Positions 8,646 through 17,523 are shown, counted from the first letter of the stretch. The stretch is 64,000 bases of DNA from Bifidobacterium platyrrhinorum (GCF_010667645.1 NZ_WHZV01000003.1:43134-107133), one strand, 5' to 3'. Program-made: numbers and translations. The notes: generated by a model not told the origin, from the letters alone.

Positions 8646-10355
8646 ATGGCGCGTGTGCTGGTGTTCATGGTGGCGGACGGCGAGCTGGACGCGGACCGGC
8701 GCGGGGTGCGCGACCTGCTGTCCGGCCTGTCCGACCTGTACCTGGACCGGGGCGTGGATCTCAAGGTCGTGGACTGGGACCCGCACGAGCCCGACCCCGA
8801 GGTGCGGGAGGGCAACCGGCGTCTGATGGAGGGCTGCGACCTGTGCGTGTTCCTGTTCCTGACCCGGGTCGACCCGCAGGTCGCCGACGAGCTCGAACGG
8901 CTGATCGGCCTGACCCGCGAACGGGGCGAACACGGGCGGCCGGGACGCCCGTACGTGGCGACCTGGTTCCGCGACCCGCCCGATGGAGAGGTGACTCCCG
9001 GGCTGGAGCGTCTGCGTTCGCGTCTGTCGGACGGATACGGGCATTTCTGGAACAAGTACCCCCACGTCGACTCCCTCAAGCTCGGCATGGTCCTGCTGCT
9101 GGTCAGGTGCCTCGACACCGGTGCGGGCGTCGAGATCCGCGGCGACGGCGACGGCACGGCCGTGTATCTCGACGGCCGACGTCTGGACATCGACCTGAAC
9201 GATGTGGCCTCCTACCGGGGCTATCGCAGGATTCGCGAGCTCGACGACCGCTACCGCGACTGCGATCTGGAGTACCGGTCCCTGCGCGAGGAATACCGGC
9301 ACGACCGGGATGATGACGAGCTGAGGGACCGGTACGCACGGGTCGCGTCCGAGCATGCGTCCCTCCTTAGGGAGCTCGAACGGGCGTACGAGGACTACCT
9401 GCGCCTGCTGAACGACATCGCCGCCGTCAACGACGGCGGGCGCCCGCTCTCCGCGCGTCTGACGGACGCCTACCACGCGCTCCAGGACGGCGATACGGAC
9501 CGGGCGCTCGAGATCCTCGACCTCGAGGCCATCACGGCGGACGCCGAGCACGACGCATCCGCGTACCGTGCCGAACAAGCGGCCGCCGAACTGCACACGC
9601 GTCTCGCCGAGAAGCATAAGGACAACCTACGCGACCGCGTCGCCGAACTCCTCGCCAGAGACAGTGCCCTGTGGTCAAAGCCCGACACCCCCGCCAACCG
9701 CGAGCAACGCCTACGTGTACTCAAGGCTGCCGCCGACCTCGAGCTCAAGTTCCGCCTCGGAGTCATCGCCCAGAGTCATCTCGCCAGATACTATTACGAT
9801 CAAGAAGATTACGACCAGCTGGTGAGCGTATTGACACGCGTTCCTGATCTCGAACGGCTCGTACGTGAGAATCCCGATCATCGGAATCGTGACCTCGCAT
9901 TAGGGTTGGGGGCCCTTGCAAACCTGTACTGGGATGTTGACCGTATCGACGAGGCCGCGAAAGCATACGAAGCGGCAATCAGGCTGGATCGAGAACTTGG
10001 TCGGTGCAATCCCGATCCATGGGACCGTTTTCTCGCCGATAATCTGTGCTCCCTCACGGTCCTGTATGAGCACGCAGGTCGATTCGATGAAGCGGAAAAC
10101 GTGTACAAGGAATCGATTGAATTGTGCCGTGAGCGTGCGCAGCAGCATCCCAACGACTGTCCTGACGTATGGGGATCCGCCCTTATCATCTGTCTGAAGG
10201 ATCTTGCCTATCTGTACTATCGCACCGGTCGGTACGAGGAGGCGAAGCGGGAATGGACGGAGGCGCTGCGTTTGGCCGAGCTTTGTTCCCGTCCCGACAG
10301 GGATCTGATCAAGGACATCACCGAGCAACTGCGGCTGCTTGATGACGAACGGTGA
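8646..10355 (+). CDS. TIR/DUF4062-like N-terminal domain fused to TPR repeats
   Basis: 569 residues. Residues 1-150: ARVLVFMVADGELDADR, then LMEGCDLCVFLFLTRVDP and a helix with DELERLIG, resembling the domain of the preceding gene. Residues 195-260: charged coiled coil (YRSLREEYRHDRDDDELRD). Residues 365-569: helical repeats spaced 34-42 residues with TPR spacing (ALGLGALANLYWDVDRIDEAAKAYEAAI; LCSLTVLYEHAGRFDEAENVYKESI; KDLAYLYYRTGRYEEAKREW, each quoted in parts of known pattern). The layout suggests an effector or signalling head with a TPR sensor. The last 570 nt are clearly AT-richer than the rest, hinting that the TPR part was exchanged. Ribosome site GGAGGGAG. Confidence 0.65.
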   Translation: MARVLVFMVADGELDADRRGVRDLLSGLSDLYLDRGVDLKVVDWDPHEPDPEVREGNRRLMEGCDLCVFLFLTRVDPQVADELERLIGLTRERGEHGRPGRPYVATWFRDPPDGEVTPGLERLRSRLSDGYGHFWNKYPHVDSLKLGMVLLLVRCLDTGAGVEIRGDGDGTAVYLDGRRLDIDLNDVASYRGYRRIRELDDRYRDCDLEYRSLREEYRHDRDDDELRDRYARVASEHASLLRELERAYEDYLRLLNDIAAVNDGGRPLSARLTDAYHALQDGDTDRALEILDLEAITADAEHDASAYRAEQAAAELHTRLAEKHKDNLRDRVAELLARDSALWSKPDTPANREQRLRVLKAAADLELKFRLGVIAQSHLARYYYDQEDYDQLVSVLTRVPDLERLVRENPDHRNRDLALGLGALANLYWDVDRIDEAAKAYEAAIRLDRELGRCNPDPWDRFLADNLCSLTVLYEHAGRFDEAENVYKESIELCRERAQQHPNDCPDVWGSALIICLKDLAYLYYRTGRYEEAKREWTEALRLAELCSRPDRDLIKDITEQLRLLDDER

Positions 10356-10406
10356 CGTGGGTGACCGCCGGAGAACTATAACGCCGGCGGTCACCCGTCC
10401 ACGTCA
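10352..10406. terminator. Bidirectional hairpin between convergent genes
   Basis: GTGACCGCCGG (10361-10371) pairs with CCGGCGGTCAC (10384-10394), and the flanking GTGACGTGG pairs with CCACGTCAC further out across a 4-nt bulge. The outer arms include the stop codons of both convergent genes, so it can end transcription from either side. Confidence 0.65.
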
Positions 10407-10913
10407 CTGTTCCCGTCGTCGTTCTTCGCTGTTCTCGTTCCGCCGGTGCTCGGTCAGCAGATCGATGTACCGGTCGCCGACCCGCGGCCACATGAGGACG
10501 GCGCTGCCCAGCATGAACTCCAGCGTCTCCATCGAGGGCAGATCGCCGCCCATGCACGGTACCCCGATGCGGAACATGATGGTGCCGTCGTCCTCGTCGA
10601 TGAGGAAGGCACCCATCCGCAGCCCGGCGTTCTCGTGATTCACCATCGCGATGAGATCGGCGACGCAGGATCTGCTGGGCGCTTCCGGGAGGATAGGCAG
10701 GATCGTCGTGAACGTGATGCTGCCGGCATTGGGGCCGAAGGTGACGACCAGCGAGAGCCTGTCGATCTGCCCGGGCGTCGGGGCGTACGTTTCGGATATA
10801 TCCATGCGGCAGATGAACCTGCCGGTCTCCCAATTGACGCCGTAGCGCAGGTCCTTCGATTCGAGGAACCGGGCCACGAGGTCCTGGAGTCGCTCGTTAT
10901 GGCGCGAGGTCAT
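10404..10913 (-). CDS. YbjN-like protein (paralogue 1)
   Basis: 169 residues, soluble. The pattern is that of YbjN-type proteins (PF10722 as I recall it): an N-terminal helix (NERLQDLVARFLES), strands around RFICRMDI, then NHENAGLRMGAFLIDEDDGTIMFRIG and a C-terminal helix. Residues FRIGVPCMGGDLPSMETL match YRVGAPYKGGDVPSFETL of the gene at 22516-23697, so the two are paralogues. YbjN proteins are small regulators or chaperone-like partners with no enzymatic motif. Ribosome site AAAGGA. Preceded by one of five shared promoter-like motifs (10960-10995). Confidence 0.6.
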   Translation of the reverse strand: MTSRHNERLQDLVARFLESKDLRYGVNWETGRFICRMDISETYAPTPGQIDRLSLVVTFGPNAGSITFTTILPILPEAPSRSCVADLIAMVNHENAGLRMGAFLIDEDDGTIMFRIGVPCMGGDLPSMETLEFMLGSAVLMWPRVGDRYIDLLTEHRRNENSEERRREQ

Positions 10914-10959
10914 GGTCTTCCTTTCGGTGCGGGGCGGCTTCCTGTACCGCCCGATGTCT

Positions 10960-10995
10960 CATATAGGCGTATCGGACGGGAGCTCCACCGGAAAA
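10960..10995 (-). promoter_or_regulatory. Shared island promoter-like motif, copy 1
   Basis: On the minus strand TTTTCCG (10995-10989), exactly 19 nt, then CGCCTATATG (ending 10960), 47 nt before the start of the YbjN-like gene. The same box-19-box layout occurs before four other island genes. Confidence 0.5.
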
Positions 10996-11031
10996 CCGCC
11001 GGAAACCGTCAGGCAACCGGCGTGGCGGCCG

Positions 11032-11460
11032 TCAGCCCGTGTACTCCCACGGATTGACGAGTGCGACCCCGGTGCCCTCGAAATCCTTGATGTTGCGCGT
11101 CGCCACGGTCGCGCCGTGCGCCCGTGCGATCGCCGCGATCATCGCATCCTGTGTTCCTATGGGGTGCCCTGATGCCCGTCGTGTGGCGACGATGGCCGCA
11201 TAGTGCGATGCGGACGCGGCATCGAAGGACAGCGTTCTATGCCGGAAGTTGTCGATGATCGCCGACGTGGTCTGTTTGAGCGTCTCTTTTCTGCGTGATT
11301 CCGGCAGCAGGGCGACGCCATACAGCAGCTCGGCGATGGTGATACTTGTGGTGTGAAGGGTCTGAAGACGCTGCGATATGACCCAATCGCGGACGTTGAC
11401 GTTCATGGGGCTTCTGCTGGTGACTTCGCTGATGACGTTGGTGTCAAGGACGGTGATCAT
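11032..11460 (-). CDS. PIN-domain toxin of a type II (VapC/FitB-like) toxin-antitoxin pair
   Basis: 142 residues from MITVLDTNVISE. The acidic PIN residues are present: Asp in VLDTN (residue 5), Glu in ITIAELLYG (about 42), Asp in GTQDAMIAA (about 101), and a second Asp near NIKDF. This is a probable Mg-dependent RNase, intact by motif. PHPIGTQDAMIAAIA and the terminal NPWEYTG resemble the FitB/VapC group. Its start overlaps the antitoxin gene by 17 nt. Expected to be cytoplasmic and neutralised by the upstream ribbon-helix-helix protein. Confidence 0.88.
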   Translation of the reverse strand: MITVLDTNVISEVTSRSPMNVNVRDWVISQRLQTLHTTSITIAELLYGVALLPESRRKETLKQTTSAIIDNFRHRTLSFDAASASHYAAIVATRRASGHPIGTQDAMIAAIARAHGATVATRNIKDFEGTGVALVNPWEYTG

Positions 11461-11761
11461 CGTCGTCTCCAAGACCGAGGTCCACGGGGCGTGGGCCGAA
11501 ATCGTAGGTGTTGCGCGGCGGGCACAGCTCCTCGTCCGGGCCGAGGCCATCGCCGTCGAGCAGACGCTGCATTTCCGCCACGAGGTCGGCGGAGGTGGTG
11601 ATGCGGTGCGCCAGATATTCGGTGGTGCAGTCCTCCAGCAGCGAACGCACCTCCGCCTCCATGGAGCGGTTGTTGTCCTTCGCCATCCTTTTCAGCGTGT
11701 CCAGGCAGTCCGCGGGCACCTTGCGGACGGTGATGGTGCCGGTCGTCTCACTCGTGCTCAT
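11444..11761 (-). CDS. Ribbon-helix-helix antitoxin (VapB/FitA-like)
   Basis: 105 residues from MSTSETTG. An N-terminal ribbon-helix-helix, GTITVRKVPADCLDTLKRMA then NNRSMEAEVRSLLE, would bind DNA as a dimer, and the acidic C-terminal tail would occupy the PIN active site. The start is placed at 11761, not the ATG three bases earlier, because GGAGG lies 5 nt before it and only 2 nt before the other. Upstream direct repeats (11799-11826) are a likely autoregulatory operator. Confidence 0.82.
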   Translation of the reverse strand: MSTSETTGTITVRKVPADCLDTLKRMAKDNNRSMEAEVRSLLEDCTTEYLAHRITTSADLVAEMQRLLDGDGLGPDEELCPPRNTYDFGPRPVDLGLGDDDDHRP

Positions 11762-11798
11762 CATTGCCTCCTCGCCGTTTCGCCATGACAACACCGTC

Positions 11799-11826
11799 AT
11801 GCTGTCATCATGCAGTCATATATGCA
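11799..11826. promoter_or_regulatory. Direct-repeat operator candidate for the toxin-antitoxin pair
   Basis: ATGCTGTCAT (11799-11808), ATGCAGTCAT (11810-11819) and ATGCA (11822-11826) form an 11-nt-spaced series 40-65 nt upstream of the antitoxin start. This is typical of the stepped sites bound by ribbon-helix-helix antitoxins. Confidence 0.45.
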
Positions 11827-11858
11827 AGCACAATGCTAGCAGATGAGGGCAAGGGAAA

Positions 11859-11894
11859 GGGGGTTGGGGATGTCGCTCGACATTCCCAACCCCC
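11859..11894 (-). terminator. Hairpin downstream of the DUF3825 gene
   Basis: GGGGGTTGGGGATGT (11859-11873) pairs with 11880-11894 with one G-U pair and a six-base loop. On the minus strand it is followed by the pyrimidine run CTTTCCCTT. It lies between the DUF3825 gene and the toxin-antitoxin promoter. Confidence 0.65.
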
Positions 11895-11934
11895 TGCCCG
11901 GTGCTGATGGCCGGAGTGACGGAACGTCGCACGC

Positions 11935-13572
11935 TCAGATGCTCAGCCAGCTGCTGTCCGGCTTGCAGATGGTACGGGCATTGACGAACGCCATCGGCAG
12001 GGTCAGGATGGTGTGCGCCTGGGCCGTGCCGTTGGACTGGGACTGCACCACCAGCGCCACGTCCGCGTCCATATGGTCGTTCAGGCAGACCGGCAGCAGG
12101 AACTGCATGCTGTCGGTGGTGGGGTAGTAGGAGGGGATCGCCACCTTGTAGTCGAGGCCGACACGCACCAGCGTCTGTTCGATGGCGAGTTCCAGGCGCA
12201 TGCGCAGGGCCCGGAAGGTGTGCGCATCCTCGAGCACGGCATGGCCGAAGGCTTTCCATGCGGGGTCCTGGGGGTCTTCCGGCAGTTCGCCGAAGCGCTG
12301 GCGCGCCGGCGAATCCGGGTGGATCTCGCGCTCGAGGAACGATTTCGGGAGGCGGCCGATGTTGTCCCCGATGATGTGGCTGTAGTCGACCCGGAGCATG
12401 TCCCGGTCCTGGATGTCCAGCAGCACGTCGCTCAGGTTCCTGAAGTACGAGGCCCGGCGGGGCAGCTCGGGACGTCCGTTGCGGGCGGGCAGGTTCCGGC
12501 TCATCTGCTTGCCGAGCTGGCCGTTGCCCAGTACGCAGAACCCCTGAAGATGCCATTTCGGCATCTGCGGGTTGCCGTACGTCCACACGTTGTGGTCGAA
12601 GACCATGTAGATCGGCTCGTAGGAGCCCCGATCCACCAGTCCGGTGTTGACGGCCGCGAAGCCGGAGGGGACGTCCTTGTTGAAGACGATCTTCCCTTCC
12701 TTGTGCAGGTGGTGGAACGTGTAGGTGATGTAGGTCGCCAGCAGGGCGTGCGCGTGCTGCTGCCCCGGCATCTCCCAGTTCTCGGGCAGCGCCATGGCGG
12801 CGAGCCCGTCGATCTTCGCCTGGTAGGAATCGGGCGATTCGGGGTTGGCGCCGCCGAGGAACGCGAACGTGCGCAGCGTGTCCCTGGCGGCCGTGGCACC
12901 CGCTCCGTTCGCCGCGTCCACGCGGCTGAGATAGAACGGCAGACGCGAGTCCGGGCGGGAGCGCTTCACCGTCAGACGCAGCGTCGTCGCGCCGCCGGGC
13001 GCCCGTCCGTCCGTCTGCGCGGTGAAGACGGCGCTTTCGCCGTCGTCGGTCACGGTCACGGCATGATCGTCGAGGGCCTTGGCCCAGGCGTCGTTCAGGA
13101 AGTCGGCCGGCTCGGTCGCCGCGCCGATGCGGGGCAACAGTCGGGCGATGGACGTGGAGGGGGTGAGCACCCAGTCGGCGAACGCCGTGCCCGCGTCCAT
13201 GTACCGTTCCAGCGACGGGGAGGCCTCGGCCGGCCGGTTCGGGGTCGCCTGCGCCTCGGCCGGCCGTGCGGGCATGGATGCGGGAGTCGTCTCCGGCGCC
13301 GCCTCGGCCGGGGTGATGAGGTATTGGGGCGTGATGGTGGGGGCGTCGGGGTCCGGTGCGATGTGGATGACGCCGTGCAGCTCCACCATGCGGAGGAATT
13401 CCATGAGCCTGTACCCGGCGTAGTCCACGCCGGCCTTCCTGAGCTTCTTCCCGGCGAGGATGGAACCGATGGACGTGGTGCCGTCGCCGAACAGCGCGTC
13501 GCGCACCGAGACCGCCGTCTCCATGTCCACCGTGACCTTGTGGGACGATGCGATGGTGTTCTGGTCCTGCAT
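11935..13572 (-). CDS. LOTUS/OST-HTH plus DUF3825 domain protein
   Basis: 545 residues, soluble. Residues about 30-85 (SIGSILAGKKLRK, YAGYRLMEFLRM, ITPQYLI) read like a winged-helix LOTUS/OST-HTH domain, a fold known to bind RNA. Pro/Ala-rich linker to about 120. Residues 285-545 match the conserved DUF3825 series: AVNTGLVDRGSYEPIYMVF, HIIGDNIGRLP, IPSYYP, LLPVCLN, DVALVV and TILTLPMAFVNART ending RPDS-like KPDSSWL. DUF3825 has no firmly assigned activity that I can state; an RNA-directed role is inferred from the LOTUS domain. Ribosome site AAGGAGT. Preceded by the shared promoter-like motif (13651-13684). Confidence 0.7.
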   Translation of the reverse strand: MQDQNTIASSHKVTVDMETAVSVRDALFGDGTTSIGSILAGKKLRKAGVDYAGYRLMEFLRMVELHGVIHIAPDPDAPTITPQYLITPAEAAPETTPASMPARPAEAQATPNRPAEASPSLERYMDAGTAFADWVLTPSTSIARLLPRIGAATEPADFLNDAWAKALDDHAVTVTDDGESAVFTAQTDGRAPGGATTLRLTVKRSRPDSRLPFYLSRVDAANGAGATAARDTLRTFAFLGGANPESPDSYQAKIDGLAAMALPENWEMPGQQHAHALLATYITYTFHHLHKEGKIVFNKDVPSGFAAVNTGLVDRGSYEPIYMVFDHNVWTYGNPQMPKWHLQGFCVLGNGQLGKQMSRNLPARNGRPELPRRASYFRNLSDVLLDIQDRDMLRVDYSHIIGDNIGRLPKSFLEREIHPDSPARQRFGELPEDPQDPAWKAFGHAVLEDAHTFRALRMRLELAIEQTLVRVGLDYKVAIPSYYPTTDSMQFLLPVCLNDHMDADVALVVQSQSNGTAQAHTILTLPMAFVNARTICKPDSSWLSI

Positions 13573-13650
13573 GATGACTCCTTTGCCGCATATACGCCGG
13601 GCGGCGGTATATGCCTGAATATCGATCGGTTGAATTTGGGTGATGCCGTG

Positions 13651-13684
13651 CATAGACGCATCCGGAGGCGAATCGGACGGAAAA
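13651..13684 (-). promoter_or_regulatory. Shared island promoter-like motif, copy 2
   Basis: Minus strand TTTTCCG (13684-13678), 19 nt, then CGTCTATG (13658-13651), 79 nt before the LOTUS-DUF3825 start. It shares GGATGCGTCTATG with copy 3. Confidence 0.5.
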
Positions 13685-13809
13685 CCGGAATCCGTTTGAG
13701 TCGGTTGCGAGTCGGTTGCGGATCGGGCGCGAACTATGGATGCGGCCGCACGGTAGGATGACGGTAGGAGTCGGGAGGCCGGTCGGACGAACTTCGGTGA
13801 GGAGGTCGC

Positions 13810-15051
13810 ATGGAAACGTCGTCGCCCGTCGTCGGGGCTGCCCGTACGGGCGCACGCAGGGCCGTCGCGCCCGGTGACGGCGGCCGGCGCGTGCGCGTCG
13901 TCCTGCTGACGGTCGTGGCCGTGCTGTCCGTGCCGATGGCCGCGTACGCGGTGTGCGCGAACATGTTCGATCTGGTTCCCGCGGCATTGATGACGGACGT
14001 CGTCAAGCCCGTCTACCCGTGGTTCAACGATTGGTTCCTCATCGCGGCGCCGGTTCTGGCCGCGGCGTCGTCGCTGCCCGCATGCGCCGGGGACGGCGAC
14101 GCGTACGCGCGTTGGCGTCGTGGCATTGTGGCGCCGTTGGCGGTCGGCGCCGTGCTGTGCGCGGCGAGCGGCGTGATCCGCGCATTGTTCGTGATCATCG
14201 CGCGGCGGACGTATACCGCGTCGCAGTCGAAGCCGTTCGTCGGCACGGAACCGTCCTCGCGCGCGGCGGACGCGTACCACATGCTGATGAGCTGCGTCGA
14301 GATCATGGGAGCGGCGGTGACGGTGACGTGCGCGCTGCTGCTGGCCGTCGCGGCGTTGCGGTCACGCTCGTTGGCCGCACATGACGGCGGCATGACCACC
14401 GGTGGCGCCGTGGGCGCGGTCGCGAACGCGTCGTTCGCCATGACCTGCGTCGCCGCGGCGGCGAAAGGCGCGCACGGCCTGTCGATGCTGCTGCTGGAGA
14501 TCCGGGAGATCGCGCGCAACGGTTCGGTCGTCGACAGCCTCAGCGGGCATGGCGTATACGGCTACCGGCTGGTGACCTCCACGACCGATCCGCTGCAGCG
14601 GATCGCCGTATACGGGCAGTTCGTCGACGGGAGCCTGCGGCCGGTGGCGTTCCTGCTGGTATGCGCCGGAGGCCCGCTGGCCATGACGGCGCTCGCGGTG
14701 GGCGGTCGGCTCGGACGGCGGTGGCGCCGCCTCGCCCGCCTGTGCGCCGTGGTGACGGCGGGATGCGCCGTGGCCGCCGTATGCCAGGGGCTGTATGCCG
14801 CGCTGTTCGCGATACGGGTGCAGTATCCGTACCTTGAGGTGACGGACATCCACTCCCTGAACGGGAACTCGAACACCGCCATGTGGACGGACGCCATGGA
14901 CGCCGCCTACGGCACGGCCGCGGCATGGTACCGTACCGTCCGCATGTCGTTCACGGGCGTCATGCTGGCCGCGTGGGCGGCGCTGCTGGCGTGCGCGCTG
15001 GCCGCGGCGGTGGCGCACCGGCGCGTATGGCTGTCGCGGGAGGTGTCATGA
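13810..15051 (+). CDS. Polytopic membrane protein of unknown function
   Basis: 413 residues with about eight hydrophobic segments (near 28-50, 75-95, 108-130, 160-185, 198-225, 275-298, 310-335, 378-405) and an Arg-rich cytoplasmic start. I recognise no family. Its stop overlaps the start of the next gene (ATGA), which encodes a TIR/DUF4062-like protein with its own membrane helix, so the two are translationally coupled and probably form one membrane complex. Ribosome site GGTGAGGAGG. The promoter lies in the 237-nt gap shared with the divergent DUF3825 gene; two direct repeats of GTCGGTTGCG sit at 13700-13720. Confidence 0.7.
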   Translation: METSSPVVGAARTGARRAVAPGDGGRRVRVVLLTVVAVLSVPMAAYAVCANMFDLVPAALMTDVVKPVYPWFNDWFLIAAPVLAAASSLPACAGDGDAYARWRRGIVAPLAVGAVLCAASGVIRALFVIIARRTYTASQSKPFVGTEPSSRAADAYHMLMSCVEIMGAAVTVTCALLLAVAALRSRSLAAHDGGMTTGGAVGAVANASFAMTCVAAAAKGAHGLSMLLLEIREIARNGSVVDSLSGHGVYGYRLVTSTTDPLQRIAVYGQFVDGSLRPVAFLLVCAGGPLAMTALAVGGRLGRRWRRLARLCAVVTAGCAVAAVCQGLYAALFAIRVQYPYLEVTDIHSLNGNSNTAMWTDAMDAAYGTAAAWYRTVRMSFTGVMLAAWAALLACALAAAVAHRRVWLSREVS

Positions 15052-16718
15052 AACAGGGTGTGCGGGTCATCACGGTGGCGATCGTCGGGCCTTCGGACAC
15101 GGAGGACGCGAAACGCCTCATCGAACGGGCGGTGAGCATGTGGACGCGCGTGAACCGGCGCCTCGACATCCGTTTCGAGACGCAACGCTGGCCTCGCGAC
15201 ACGACCCCCGTGCTGCGCGACGGCAGCGACGGTCAGGAGGTCACGAACGAGCAAATCATCGACAATGCCGACATCGTGATCGCGGTGTTCGCCTCCCGCC
15301 TGGGCACGCCCACGCCGCGCAACGGGTTCAGCGGCACGGCCGAGGAGATCGACTACGCGTTCCGCAGGTTGGACAAGGCATGCCACGTGTACTTCCGCGA
15401 TGGCGGGCCCGATGCGGACGCGGACGACGGGGAATACCGCCGGCTGAAGGCGTATCAGGCGCAGCTGCAACGCAACACGGGACTGACCGGCGTATGGCCG
15501 GACAACACGGTCGAGGGCTGGTTCGTCGCCGTCTCCGACGTCATCGACCGGTATCTCGTGGCGCATGGACTGGTCGCGGCCGGCGGTCGCGCGGCACGGC
15601 CCGGCACGGGCCTGTTCGGCGGGCGCGGCGCGGACGGCATGCGCCGCCGCCGGACACGCGCCCTCGGCGGGCGGCGCCTGATCATGATCTGCGCCGCGCT
15701 GCTCGCGGTGGTGGTCGTGGCGACGACGACGATGTACCTGCGATTCGTCAAGCCGGCGGCCGACCAGATCGTGCGAACCCGTGACGTGCTGGCGAACAGC
15801 ACGCCGTACGACGCCACCGCCAATCAGGGCGACGAGACGAAGTACCTCCGCACGCTCTCGTGCGATTCGAGCGCCAGCTATTACGGTGTCTACCGTGATC
15901 TCGTCACGACGACGCGAGACCGGTACCGGACCAAGGCCGCGGACGGGTCGATCTACGACGGGCTGACGCAGGACGACTCCGGCCGGGAGTACGTGCGCAT
16001 CCTCCTCGCGACGCTCGACGAGGCCGTGGACGGGATCGACCGTTGCCCGGCCACCACATCCGAAGACGAGCTGAACGACTACTACAGGGTCAGGCTCGAC
16101 GCGGTGCGCGACCTGGTGGACCGGTTCGAAGCCCATGAGGACCTCGGCGTCACCATCGCCGCCAAGGAAGGAAAGACCTCGTACTCACTGATCGAGGAAC
16201 CCCGGCTGCCGGGGGCGGCGCAGGTGACGAGGCTGGAGAAGGCGGTCCGCGGCGTGGACACGGGCGCCGACGCGGACGGCGCCTACGGGGCGGCCGGCGA
16301 GGCGCTGGTCAAGGCCGCCGGGCTTACCGTCAGCAACGACACGGACCGGCTCGCCGCCCATTGCTCCGGAACGTACGCGAACCCCAGCGCCTTCTGCCCG
16401 ATGGACGCCACGGTGATCACCATCGACGCCCATTCATACCGCTCCGCCCTCAAGGAGGCGTCCTACACGGACCGGATCAAATACGACATCGCGAAGTACT
16501 TCGTCTACGCGCGGTGCGGCGCGGAGAACCCGCCGATGGGCGTCGCCGGGGAGGGTATCGCGGCGAGCTACGCCGTGAGGTATCTCGACGCGAACAGGCG
16601 ATCCCTCGCCTCCTCCATGCAGCACGTGTCGTATGCGGAACGGTACACGATGACCGCCGCCACGGACGACGCGGCGAAACTCGTGCATGGCGGCACGTGC
16701 AAGGTGGAGGCGGATTGA
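15048..16718 (+). CDS. Membrane-anchored DUF4062/TIR-like protein with extracytoplasmic domain
   Basis: 556 residues. Residues 5-170 give the clearest DUF4062-like pattern of the island: VAIVGPSDTEDAKRLIERA, then NEQIIDNADIVIAVFASRLG, the turn FSGTAEEIDYAF and CHVYFRD. One transmembrane helix at about 211-232 (LIMICAALLAVVVVATTTMY) follows a stretch of Arg residues, so the DUF4062-like head is cytoplasmic and the 320-residue remainder is outside. The outer part has paired Cys residues (CDSS, DRCPAT, HCSGTY, FCPMD, YARCG, GTCK) and no family that I recognise. The topology suggests an outward sensor coupled to an inner effector head. Confidence 0.65.
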   Translation: MKQGVRVITVAIVGPSDTEDAKRLIERAVSMWTRVNRRLDIRFETQRWPRDTTPVLRDGSDGQEVTNEQIIDNADIVIAVFASRLGTPTPRNGFSGTAEEIDYAFRRLDKACHVYFRDGGPDADADDGEYRRLKAYQAQLQRNTGLTGVWPDNTVEGWFVAVSDVIDRYLVAHGLVAAGGRAARPGTGLFGGRGADGMRRRRTRALGGRRLIMICAALLAVVVVATTTMYLRFVKPAADQIVRTRDVLANSTPYDATANQGDETKYLRTLSCDSSASYYGVYRDLVTTTRDRYRTKAADGSIYDGLTQDDSGREYVRILLATLDEAVDGIDRCPATTSEDELNDYYRVRLDAVRDLVDRFEAHEDLGVTIAAKEGKTSYSLIEEPRLPGAAQVTRLEKAVRGVDTGADADGAYGAAGEALVKAAGLTVSNDTDRLAAHCSGTYANPSAFCPMDATVITIDAHSYRSALKEASYTDRIKYDIAKYFVYARCGAENPPMGVAGEGIAASYAVRYLDANRRSLASSMQHVSYAERYTMTAATDDAAKLVHGGTCKVEAD

Positions 16719-16728
16719 GGAGGAGCCG

Positions 16729-17502
16729 TCACCCGAGGCCCCACCCCAGCCACTGCGCCAACGGGGACGGTTCCTCCGGCCTGTGGTCGAGACGGGAATC
16801 GACGTACAGCAGCAGGTAGGTGAACGCCGTCATCACGATCAGGACGGGCAATGTTCCGGCGACGGTGCCCGCAGTGCCCGCATACAGCGGCAGCATCCAT
16901 CCGAAGCCGCGGGAGAGCGCGAGGACGACGGCGCCGCACGCGCACAGGTGCGCGGGCCAGGACAGGTCCCGCGCGGCCAACGCGCATGAGACGCGGCACG
17001 GCACCTGCACGGCGAAGTACAGGCCGATCAGCGCCAGGCAGATCCGGGCCGTGACGGCGGCCGGCGGCGCGAACGACGCGTCGGCCACCACGGCCAGGGT
17101 CCCCACCGTCACCGACGTCATCATGACGGCCGCCATGGTCGCCAGGCACGTCACGATGCGCGCGAACAGACGCCGCGCCGGGCCGTGCGGGCACGATCCG
17201 CGCGTGAACCCGCGGCGCATGCCGGTGCATTCGGCGACGATGAGGGCGACCGCCGGCAGCTCCCAATCGGAATCGGCGAACGAGTCGGAAAGGTCGTAGC
17301 ACAGCATGCGCATCATCGTGCCGACGTCTGCGCCGGGCAGGTCCGCGAAGATGCGGATGTCGTCAAGCAGCAGCGTCAGGTTCACCATCATCGCGACGAC
17401 GAGGAACGCCGACCGCAGCGCCGTGCGGCACAATAGCGCCGGCGTGGGCGCGGGCGGCGGCGCGAGAGGCGATGCGGCGGGCGTCATGGCGTCGGTGGTC
17501 AT
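16729..17502 (-). CDS. Polytopic membrane protein of unknown function
   Basis: 257 residues with about five to six hydrophobic segments (near 28-48, 110-135, 145-168, 180-200, 205-232). No family recognised. Last gene of a four-gene minus-strand run starting at 21248. Ribosome site AAAGGA; gap of 21 nt from the gene before it. It converges with the gene ending at 16718, separated by 10 nt. An AECTG-CPHG segment holds three Cys between helices. Confidence 0.65.
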   Translation of the reverse strand: MTTDAMTPAASPLAPPPAPTPALLCRTALRSAFLVVAMMVNLTLLLDDIRIFADLPGADVGTMMRMLCYDLSDSFADSDWELPAVALIVAECTGMRRGFTRGSCPHGPARRLFARIVTCLATMAAVMMTSVTVGTLAVVADASFAPPAAVTARICLALIGLYFAVQVPCRVSCALAARDLSWPAHLCACGAVVLALSRGFGWMLPLYAGTAGTVAGTLPVLIVMTAFTYLLLYVDSRLDHRPEEPSPLAQWLGWGLG

Positions 17503-17523
17503 GATGGGTCCTTTCCGTTCAGG

